This document shows positions 8,048-15,080 of a stretch of 64,000 bases of DNA, in pieces. The stretch is taken from positions 38,587 through 102,586 of the forward strand of contig NZ_SIRE01000034.1 in assembly GCF_004307995.1 (NCBI RefSeq), in the 5' to 3' direction. The position numbers were made by a program, and so were the translations under genes. A model generated the notes under the pieces. That model made no database searches. It saw nothing but the letters and a program-made list of their open reading frames with translations, and was not told the DNA's origin. How positions within the stretch are numbered: the stretch's first letter is position 1; every line of letters begins with the position of its first letter. The stretch comes from Paenibacillus thalictri (GTDB lineage Bacteria > Bacillota > Bacilli > Paenibacillales > NBRC-103111).

Positions 8048-8144
8048 TTATAACATCAGAATTTATCATTTTCAGCGGAGCTGAACAATTCTGATGTTTC
8101 AAGAAAAACTTCCGCTAAATCGCGGTCGCTCATCCTTGAATGGC
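8048..8144. repeat. 97-bp direct repeat, copy 2, overlapping the DUF2161 gene end
   Basis: This is the second copy, 114 bases from the first. Its last 15 bases are the 3' end of the minus-strand DUF2161 gene, so this copy is probably the original and 7934-8030 the derived one. Confidence 0.9.
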
Positions 8145-8858
8145 GGAGCTGTCGGCGGGAAGAGGCAGCTCTTTAATTACGTGCGCATATTCTTCTACAG
8201 CCGCCTCGCCTGACGGAGACAGGCGATAAATGCCCCTTTCGATGCGCTGGAACCAGCGGTAGTAATTTTTTTGCAGCAATCCGGGCACTTTGGAGCTGCC
8301 GGTCAACTCTCTTAACTGCTTTGGGCTCAGCGGTCCGCGCTGCTTCAGCAAACAAGCGATATGCAGCGCTTTCTCGCGGTATGCCGTCACCAGCTTGCGC
8401 TGCGTGCTGCCGCCAACATTGTAATCGGCCCGCCGTTCGCGGAATTCTTGAACGACAAGACGTGCCGCTCTTTTGTTATGCCGGGGTGCTGTCGTTCCAG
8501 GGTGGCAGACCACTTCAACCTTCGGTTTTCGTGTTTTATAAAATTGCACGGTCAGAACGCCGAGCCCGAGCATTTGGCATAAGCGGCGGATTTCCGGCCA
8601 GCTTGCGCCGTGCGGCGCTTTTCCTTTGCTTGGCAGCTCGAAGGCGACATATACTTGCGTGCTCATGGTCAGCCGATCAATGCCTTGGAGCAGGAGCGGG
8701 ATGTTTAAGCTTTTTTTCAATTCAATAATGACGGGTGGTTCTTCCCCGCGTATTGCGACAACATCGCAATGATTGACCTCGCCGCGAACCTCGAAGCCAA
8801 GTTGTTCAAAATACGTTTTTACCGGGGCGTACAGCTCGGTTTCGCTGCGGATAGCGAT
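8130..8858 (-). CDS. DUF2161 family protein (PD-(D/E)XK-like), apparent AUC start
   Basis: The first in-frame ATG would give 196 residues, but the open frame continues upstream with strongly coding-like sequence (IRSETELYAP, GFEVRGEVNHCDVVAIRG, PPVIIELK). That segment supplies the D...ExK core of the nuclease-like fold, which the 196-residue version lacks. The frame closes upstream at a TGA, and no ATG, GTG or TTG lies between it and this core. An AAGGAG ribosome site (complement of 8868-8873) sits nine bases before an ATC codon (complement of 8856-8858), exactly where ATG is expected. The protein would then be 242 residues. The function of DUF2161 is not established. Alternatives are a mutated start codon or a sequencing error. 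Confidence 0.8.
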   Translation of the reverse strand: MAIRSETELYAPVKTYFEQLGFEVRGEVNHCDVVAIRGEEPPVIIELKKSLNIPLLLQGIDRLTMSTQVYVAFELPSKGKAPHGASWPEIRRLCQMLGLGVLTVQFYKTRKPKVEVVCHPGTTAPRHNKRAARLVVQEFRERRADYNVGGSTQRKLVTAYREKALHIACLLKQRGPLSPKQLRELTGSSKVPGLLQKNYYRWFQRIERGIYRLSPSGEAAVEEYAHVIKELPLPADSSAIQG

Positions 8859-8994
8859 GGGAAACGACTCCTTCCTTCACATCTTTCGAAGTTCATCTTC
8901 ATATTAATAGCCGTGAAAAAACCGAACAATTTTTCTAGTGCCATTATAGCATAAGTTTGCTACGATATTGAGAGAGTTGAAAGGAGAGATTCCG

Positions 8995-10308
8995 ATGTCG
9001 AGCATTCAGGAATGGCTGAACCGACGATTTGCCTGCGGCTGCGGGCAGACGCATGAGGTAGCGATTCGGCACATTGCTATTCACTCCGGCGCCTTGGATG
9101 AGGTACCGGCATATTTAGCGCAAAATAACTATGACCGGGTGCTGCTGGTTGCGGATGAGCAGACGATGAGGGTTGCAGGCAACCGGCTTTTTGCCGGGCT
9201 GACCGGAGCCGACGTATGTATTCTGCTGCCGGATGAGAAAGGCGAAATCGCCGCGGATGAGCAAGCGATCGTACAAGTGCTGCTGGCGCTGAAGGAAGGC
9301 GTTAAGGCAATTCTTGCCGTAGGTTCGGGCACAATTCATGATATCGTGCGATTTGCATGCAGCAAAACGGGCCATGCCTTCATCTCGGTGCCAACCGCTC
9401 CTTCCGTGGACGGTTTTACGTCGGTCGGCGCCCCGCTTATTCTGCGCGGGTTTAAACAAACCGTCCATGCATTGGCTCCGGAAGCGATGTTTGCCGATGT
9501 GAAGGTGATGGCCGGAGCGCCGCAAGCGATGATCGCCGCCGGTTTCGGAGATATGCTTGGCAAGTTTACTTCGCTGGCCGATTGGGGGCTGGGCCGAGTG
9601 CTTTTTGACGAAGCTTTCTGCGAGACGGCGGAAGAGCTGACGCGGGATGGCCTTCGGCTGTGCCTCGATCACGTCGATGAGATTGCCAAAGGTTCTGAGC
9701 TTGGGGTATGCAAGCTGATGGAAGCGTTGACGTTATCGGGGATATCGATGCTGCTTGTCGGCCACTCGCGTCCGGCTTCGGGAGCCGAGCACCATCTGTC
9801 GCATTTTTGGGAGATGAATTATTTGCAGGAGCGGCGGCGGGCGCTTCTCCATGGAGCGAAGGTAGGCGCAGCTACCGTGTTGATGGCTCACAAGTATGCT
9901 GAATTGGCCGGGATGAACCGGGATGAGGCGATTCGGCGGATTCACGAAAGGCCGCAGCTTAGCAGGGAGCACGACGAACAGATGATTCGCGATGCCTTTG
10001 GGGCTATCGCCGAACAGGTGATTGCTGAGAACTTTCCGCCATCTGAACGGCAAGAGGCTGCCGGCGCTTCGTTTCTTGCGCAGCGGCTGAATGATCGATG
10101 GGAAGCGGTCGCTGCCATTGCGCGCAGCGTTCCTGCACCGGAGCAGTTGGCTTCTCTGCTTGTTCAGGTAGGGGGAGCGGCATCCCCGGAACAATTGGGC
10201 ATTTCTCCGGCCTTGCTGGCACGAAGTCTGGATTGCGCATTGTTCGTCCGCAGCCGCTATACTATTCTTCGACTGATGCGTTTTATCGGACCTGAAACCC
10301 CGATTTAA
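8995..10308 (+). CDS. egsA: sn-Glycerol-1-phosphate dehydrogenase (AraM/EgsA family)
   Basis: This 437-residue member of the iron/zinc alcohol dehydrogenase superfamily reduces dihydroxyacetone phosphate to glycerol-1-phosphate, the unusual enantiomer used by Bacillota for heptaprenylglyceryl phosphate ethers. The nucleotide-binding GSGTIHD, the SVPTAPSVDGFTS loop and metal ligands in AGFGDMLGK, GHSRPASGAEHH and LLHGAKVG are visible. The start at 8995 has AAGGAGAG at 8981-8988; an in-frame upstream start at 8968 has none. It is divergent from the DUF2161 gene and ends in a terminator. Confidence in the family is high; the exact substrate follows from the family. Confidence 0.9.
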   Translation: MSSIQEWLNRRFACGCGQTHEVAIRHIAIHSGALDEVPAYLAQNNYDRVLLVADEQTMRVAGNRLFAGLTGADVCILLPDEKGEIAADEQAIVQVLLALKEGVKAILAVGSGTIHDIVRFACSKTGHAFISVPTAPSVDGFTSVGAPLILRGFKQTVHALAPEAMFADVKVMAGAPQAMIAAGFGDMLGKFTSLADWGLGRVLFDEAFCETAEELTRDGLRLCLDHVDEIAKGSELGVCKLMEALTLSGISMLLVGHSRPASGAEHHLSHFWEMNYLQERRRALLHGAKVGAATVLMAHKYAELAGMNRDEAIRRIHERPQLSREHDEQMIRDAFGAIAEQVIAENFPPSERQEAAGASFLAQRLNDRWEAVAAIARSVPAPEQLASLLVQVGGAASPEQLGISPALLARSLDCALFVRSRYTILRLMRFIGPETPI

Positions 10309-10330
10309 CGGTCCGGGCTCTATTTCATTG

Positions 10331-10366
10331 AGGCGTTGTCCTGTTCATGGGGCGGCGTCTTTTTTT
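10331..10366 (+). terminator. Rho-independent terminator of egsA
   Basis: AGGCGTTGTCC pairs with GGGGCGGCGTCT (several G-T pairs) and is followed by seven T. Confidence 0.7.
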
Positions 10367-10507
10367 CTTTACTTTTTTTCAAAAATTTCGGGCAACATAT
10401 CCGCTGCAAAAGCATAGGTATTTAATACACTTCTTCTTGTCACACTGATGCTTAAGAAAGAAATGGATAAGTGGAGAAGTTTCTAGGTCAAACTTGATTT
10501 GAGCATT

Positions 10508-10679
10508 GGGTCACTCTTACAAAGCTGGCTTTTTCTTTGGAAAAAGCGCAGTATCCCTTACGAAGTCGGCTTTTTTCTTGAAAAAGCCCAGTGTCCCGTA
10601 CGAAGCTGGCTTTTTCCTTCGAAAAAGCCCAGTATTCCTTACGAAGCAGGCTTTTCCTTCGAAAAAGCCCTTAGGAGGT
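10508..10679 (+). repeat. Four tandem ~40-base stem-loop units ending in the prkA ribosome site
   Basis: The units lie at about 10508-10548, 10549-10588, 10589-10629 and 10630-10669. Each contains a variant of CTTACGAAGCTGG followed by a hairpin such as GGCTTTTTCcttcGAAAAAGCC. The last unit runs straight into TTAGGAGG, the prkA ribosome site. The hairpins lack following T runs, so they are not ordinary terminators. The same design, as a single unit, precedes the SIS gene at 44623. Confidence 0.85.
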
Positions 10680-10686
10680 CAACAAA

Positions 10687-12582
10687 ATGGACATTTTTAA
10701 GAAGATTTCGGAGTACCGTGCGGAAAATGAGAGATTGGCGTGGACCGGCAGCTTCAAGGAATATATTGAAAAAGTCCGCCAAAATCCAAGCCTGTCGATG
10801 ACGGCGCATTCCCGGGTATACCAAATGATCGCCTCCTCAGGAATCGATGAAGACAACGGAAGGCGAAAGTACAAATTTTTCGAGCAGGAAATTTTTGGTC
10901 TGGACCGAAGCGTTGAAAAGCTGGTTGAAGAGTACTTTCACTCAGCGGCTCGAAGACTCGATGTGCGCAAGCGGATCTTGCTGCTGATGGGACCTGTGAG
11001 CGGCGGCAAATCCACGATCGTCACGATGCTCAAGCGTGGTTTGGAGCAATTTTCCCGTACGGATGAGGGAGCGATTTATGCAATTAAAGGCTGCCCGATG
11101 CATGAAGACCCGCTGCATCTGATACCGCTGGAACTGCGTCCCGATGTGGAAAAAGATCTGAATGTCAAAATCGAAGGCAATTTGTGCCCGTCGTGCCAAA
11201 TGAGGCTTAAAACGGAGTACGGAGGACGCATAGAGGAAGTGCAGGTTGAACGGGTACTGATCTCCGAGGACAATCGCACCGGGATCGGGACCTTCAGTCC
11301 TTCCGATCCGAAGTCGCAGGATATTGCCGATTTGACGGGCAGCATCGATTTTTCGACGATTACAGAATATGGATCGGAATCCGACCCTCGCGCATACCGG
11401 TTTGACGGAGAGCTTAATAAAGCGAACCGCGGTCTGATGGAATTTCAGGAAATGCTCAAGTGTGACGAGAAGTTCCTGTGGAATTTGCTTTCGCTTACGC
11501 AGGAAGGCAACTTTAAGGCGGGACGGTTTGCTTTGATTAGCGCCGACGAATTGATTATTGCGCATACGAATGAATCGGAGTACAAATCGTTTATCGCCAA
11601 TAAGAAAAACGAAGCGCTCCAGTCGCGGATGATCGTCATGCCGATTCCTTATAATTTGAAGGTGTCGGAAGAGGAGAAAATTTACGGCAAGCTCATCAAG
11701 CAAAGCGATATGTCCCATATACATATAGCTCCGCACAGTCTGCGCGCCGCCGCTATTTTTTCAATCTTGTCACGGCTTAAAGAAACGAAAAAGCAGGGCA
11801 TGGACCTGGTCAAAAAAATGCGGATGTACGACGGCCAAGAGGTCGAAGGCTACAAGGAAGCCGATCTGAAGGAAATGCAAAACGAATACATCGAAGAAGG
11901 CATGACCGGCATCGACCCGCGTTACGTCATCAACCGGATCTCCAGCGCGCTCATCCGGCACGACCTGCAGTGCATCAACGCTCTTGACGTGCTGCGCGCG
12001 CTCAAGGATGGTCTCGATCAGCATGCTTCAATCACGAAAGAAGAACGCGAGCGTTATCTGAACTTTATTTCCGTTGCCCGCAAAGAATACGACGAGCTTG
12101 CCAAAAAAGAAATTCAAAAAGCATTTGTTTATTCCTTTGAAGAATCCGCCAAAACGCTGTTTGACAATTATCTCGACAACATCGAAGCTTATTGCAATTG
12201 GCAGAAAATTCGCGACCCGCTGACGGGGGAAGAGATGGATCCGGATGAACGGCTGATGCGTTCGATTGAAGAGCAGATCGGCATATCGGAAAATGCGAAA
12301 AAAGCGTTCCGCGAAGAGATTTTGATCCGGATGTCATCCTACTCGCGCAAAAACCGCAAGTTCGATTATTCGAGCCATGAGCGGCTGCGCGAAGCGATCG
12401 AAAAAAAGCTGTTTGCCGATTTGAAGGACATCGTAAAAATAACGACTTCAACGAAAACACCGGACGACAGGCAGTTGAAAAAAATCAACGAGGTGACCGA
12501 ACGGCTGATCGACGAGCATGGCTACTGTCCGGCTTGCGCAAACGAATTGCTCCGGTATGTGGGCAGCTTGCTGAATCGTTAA
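10687..12582 (+). CDS. prkA: PrkA family serine protein kinase / AAA+ ATPase
   Basis: The 631-residue protein is full length for PrkA. It has an N-terminal AAA+ domain with Walker A GPVSGGKST (102-110), cysteine clusters CPMHEDPLHLIP and CPSCQ, and a C-terminal kinase-like region ending with CPACANELL. In Bacillus, PrkA is made in the mother cell and promotes sporulation; protease-like activity has also been proposed. It usually acts with YhbH/YeaH and SpoVR, whose genes are about 47 kb away at 59837-62424 rather than adjacent. An AGGAGG ribosome site precedes the ATG, directly after the stem-loop array. No clear sporulation sigma promoter was identified by eye. A terminator follows. Confidence 0.96.
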   Translation: MDIFKKISEYRAENERLAWTGSFKEYIEKVRQNPSLSMTAHSRVYQMIASSGIDEDNGRRKYKFFEQEIFGLDRSVEKLVEEYFHSAARRLDVRKRILLLMGPVSGGKSTIVTMLKRGLEQFSRTDEGAIYAIKGCPMHEDPLHLIPLELRPDVEKDLNVKIEGNLCPSCQMRLKTEYGGRIEEVQVERVLISEDNRTGIGTFSPSDPKSQDIADLTGSIDFSTITEYGSESDPRAYRFDGELNKANRGLMEFQEMLKCDEKFLWNLLSLTQEGNFKAGRFALISADELIIAHTNESEYKSFIANKKNEALQSRMIVMPIPYNLKVSEEEKIYGKLIKQSDMSHIHIAPHSLRAAAIFSILSRLKETKKQGMDLVKKMRMYDGQEVEGYKEADLKEMQNEYIEEGMTGIDPRYVINRISSALIRHDLQCINALDVLRALKDGLDQHASITKEERERYLNFISVARKEYDELAKKEIQKAFVYSFEESAKTLFDNYLDNIEAYCNWQKIRDPLTGEEMDPDERLMRSIEEQIGISENAKKAFREEILIRMSSYSRKNRKFDYSSHERLREAIEKKLFADLKDIVKITTSTKTPDDRQLKKINEVTERLIDEHGYCPACANELLRYVGSLLNR

Positions 12583-12592
12583 ATATCATCCG

Positions 12593-12620
12593 AGCCTGCT
12601 CCTTGCGGGCTTTTTATTTT
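12593..12620 (+). terminator. Rho-independent terminator of prkA
   Basis: AGCCTGC pairs with GCGGGCT and is followed by a T-rich run. Confidence 0.75.
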
Positions 12621-12752
12621 TGGGCGTGCCCAATTTTGAAGTAGGCATTCACCCTGTGGGCGAACGCACATATGTTGAATTGAGAACTATATCCCGTTAC
12701 TTCTTCGTAACGGAATGACTGAGCCCATTTCAACAGAATGCGAGTGATTCAA

Positions 12753-13103
12753 ATGCCTGTTCATATTCATGTGCCGCATGGCGGCGGAATTAGCGGCATG
12801 CATGGTGATCCAGCTCCCGGTGTGCATGGCGGTGCCGGGTTCCATGGCGGTCCTGCCCCGGGTTTTCACGGTCCTAGCCCTGGCGTTCACGGCGGAGTGG
12901 GTCCTGGTTTTCACGGTCCCGGTCCCGTACATGTCGGCCCGATCGGCCATAGTCCCGGCTTTCATGGGCCTGTTGACGGAGGATTAGGTGCGTTGCCGCT
13001 TATCGCTCCAATCGTTTACAGCACACTTTATCCTTACTCGTATCCCTATCCTTATCCGCCCTATCCGCCATATCCGTACCCATATCCCTATCCGGCGTAT
13101 TAA
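12753..13103 (+). CDS. His/Gly/Pro-rich protein with Tyr-Pro repeat tail
   Basis: The start at 12753 has GAGTG six bases upstream; an ATG at 12738 has no ribosome site. The 116-residue product has two low-complexity parts: a His/Gly/Pro part with repeated PGFHGP, PGVHGG and GFHGG units (about 9-80), a short hydrophobic bridge ALPLIAPIVYS, then a tail of YPYP and YPPYP repeats to the end. It lacks a signal peptide. Such composition recalls spore coat or metal-binding surface proteins, but this is only a resemblance. A CATATGTT element with an upstream AC (about 12647-12675) loosely resembles a sigma-K promoter. A bidirectional terminator follows. Confidence 0.6.
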   Translation: MPVHIHVPHGGGISGMHGDPAPGVHGGAGFHGGPAPGFHGPSPGVHGGVGPGFHGPGPVHVGPIGHSPGFHGPVDGGLGALPLIAPIVYSTLYPYSYPYPYPPYPPYPYPYPYPAY

Positions 13104-13107
13104 TGCG

Positions 13108-13148
13108 AAAAACTTCCTTGGCCTGCAGACGGCTTAGGAAGTTTTTTA
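13108..13148. terminator. Bidirectional terminator between convergent genes
   Basis: AAACTTCCT pairs with AGGAAGTTT, with A's on the left and T's on the right, serving the His-rich gene and the convergent histidine kinase gene. Confidence 0.8.
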
Positions 13149-13153
13149 GTTAT

Positions 13154-14701
13154 TTATTCATGTTCCCGCGATATAGGAAAAACAATGTTGACGACGGTTC
13201 CTTTATTGACTTCACTTTCAATATGCATATGCCCTTGATGATTTTCAATAATCTTGAAGCTGACCATGAGGCCAAGCCCGGTCCCTTTTTCTTTGGTCGT
13301 ATAAAAAGGTTCCCCAAGCCGAGGAATCCGTTCCTCAGGTATGCCGCATCCTTGGTCGATACATCGAATCACGATGTGGCGCTCATCATAGTTTTTTACC
13401 TCCAGGATGATATTCCCGCCTTCCGGCATCGAGTCGATGGAGTTGTTCAAAATATTAATAAATACTTGTTTAATCTGATTTTCATCACAAAGGATCGGAG
13501 GGAGCCCCGCGGTAATTTTAGTTGAGATCAGCACATTATTCATAATGGCCTGCGAATTCAGTAAAGCCACTGTATTTTGCAATATCGGCCCGATCGGCTT
13601 GGGCTGAAACGACACCGATTGCGGTTTGGCAATAACTAGGAATTCGCTGACAATTAAGTTAATCCGGTCGAGTTCGTCAAGCATGATATCAAAATAAGCT
13701 TTATATCCGCTCATTTTGGACTCAAGCAGCTGTACGAAGCCGCGCAGCGAAGTTAAGGGGTTACGTATTTCATGAGCGACCCCGGCTGCCAGTTGTCCGA
13801 CGATAGACAGCTTCTCCGATTTAATGAGCATCTCTTCCGCTTGCTTGTTATCGGTAATATCTTTTCCGATCATGTAAGCTCCGGCAATTTTACCGTTTAC
13901 GATAATGGGGACGTTTACGACGCTTAATTCAACGTGGGCTCCGGATTTGCTTAAGAAACAAATTTCATAATATTGCGTATCTCCCGAAATCGTCATTGTA
14001 AAATGGTACTGCCAGCGCGACATATGGTCCGGTATGACCAGATGATCGATCGATTTATGCAGCAGTTCTTCGGATGTGTACCCCGACATCCACTCCATCG
14101 CCGGATTGAGGCTAAGCAGCCGGCCTTCCAGGTCAAAGGAACAGATTGAATCCGGGTTATTTTCAAAAAGCGATTTGTATCGCTGTTCACTTTCCTCAAG
14201 ACGTCTTTCCGCTTTTTTCTTTTCATAAATCGCTTGAATCATCGCATAGGAGCGGGCAAACCGGACATCCATAGCTTGGGCAACGATCGATTTGAGCAGT
14301 TCGTCGGTTTCTTGGCTCTGCTGTGTGTCCGTAAGCTCCCAATTCATTCTTTTCAGCATTTCCATGGCATTGATAATGTGTTCGCGATGAATGCGCGCTG
14401 CGGACGCCGATTTTGTCTCCGGGTTTAAGCTGCTGCCAAAATATACGGTCCCTTTTTTAAGGTCGTATTCTTCCACTTGATTTAAGTTAACAAGGTTCGT
14501 TTGGTCGATCAGTCTGAAACCTTCCTCGTACAGCCATTCCTCAAAAGCTTCAAGCGACGCGGCCCAATAGTATTTATTGTCTTTGGTGTGCATTACAAAA
14601 TGCCTGTCCTTCAGACTTTCAATTTTAACGACTTCATCGGAGTTAATGATAATAATTTCAGAACCTTTTTTTCCATCGAGAGTAACGGGAATTTTTTGCA
14701 T
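13154..14701 (-). CDS. PAS-domain sensor histidine kinase with N-terminal LytTR-like domain
   Basis: The 515-residue protein has no membrane segment. Residues about 15-110 resemble a LytTR DNA-binding domain (SDEVVKIESLKDRHFVMHT and FRLIDQTNLVNLNQVEEYDL). A PAS domain follows (NNPDSICSFDLEGRLLSLN to DITDNKQ, about 180-290), then HisKA with the phosphorylated His in VAHEIRNPLTSLRG, and a HATPase domain (INILNNSIDSMPEGG, DQGCGIPEERI, KGTGLGL). The catalytic part resembles the cytoplasmic sporulation kinases of the KinA/KinE type. A LytTR-like head on a kinase is unusual. The ribosome site AGGAGTGG precedes ATG. No response regulator is adjacent. Confidence 0.88.
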   Translation of the reverse strand: MQKIPVTLDGKKGSEIIIINSDEVVKIESLKDRHFVMHTKDNKYYWAASLEAFEEWLYEEGFRLIDQTNLVNLNQVEEYDLKKGTVYFGSSLNPETKSASAARIHREHIINAMEMLKRMNWELTDTQQSQETDELLKSIVAQAMDVRFARSYAMIQAIYEKKKAERRLEESEQRYKSLFENNPDSICSFDLEGRLLSLNPAMEWMSGYTSEELLHKSIDHLVIPDHMSRWQYHFTMTISGDTQYYEICFLSKSGAHVELSVVNVPIIVNGKIAGAYMIGKDITDNKQAEEMLIKSEKLSIVGQLAAGVAHEIRNPLTSLRGFVQLLESKMSGYKAYFDIMLDELDRINLIVSEFLVIAKPQSVSFQPKPIGPILQNTVALLNSQAIMNNVLISTKITAGLPPILCDENQIKQVFINILNNSIDSMPEGGNIILEVKNYDERHIVIRCIDQGCGIPEERIPRLGEPFYTTKEKGTGLGLMVSFKIIENHQGHMHIESEVNKGTVVNIVFPISREHE

Positions 14702-15080
14702 CCCAGTTATCCACTCCTAGCTATGGTAACTCTATGGTTGCTCAGCGGAGTAAAACCGGACCAACCATGCCAAAATCATCATGATACCCTAATAAATGTA
14801 AAAGCATATGACTAATACATTATATAGTTAGCCAACCGCCTAGTAAATGACAAATTTAAAAACTTTCAAAAATAACCGGATGGAGACTCATTTTTCTTTT
14901 TCATCCAGGACTTTTGGCCTATATTAAAATGTGGTAAAGTTCACAAAATGGATACAATACATACAAAATACCAAAACATAGAAAAAAAGTAGAGAAAAAT
15001 TTAGCAAATTCTAGTATTATTAGCAATGTGGGGGGTGGGAGCAAGATTTGGTAGTTTTAACTAATGCGAGGAGGAGAAGT
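14702..15080. other. AT-rich divergent intergenic region
   Basis: It separates the minus-strand kinase from the SLH gene. It holds a GGATG...CATCC inverted pair near 14879-14908 and A/T-rich stretches likely to contain the SLH promoter, but no convincing -35/-10 pair was picked. No gene is seen. Confidence 0.5.

Noticed and set aside
10499..10801. A 100-codon frame with a repeated Phe/Lys/Pro pattern before prkA
   Set aside because: The pattern is the translation of the stem-loop array; it overlaps prkA in another frame and has no ribosome site.
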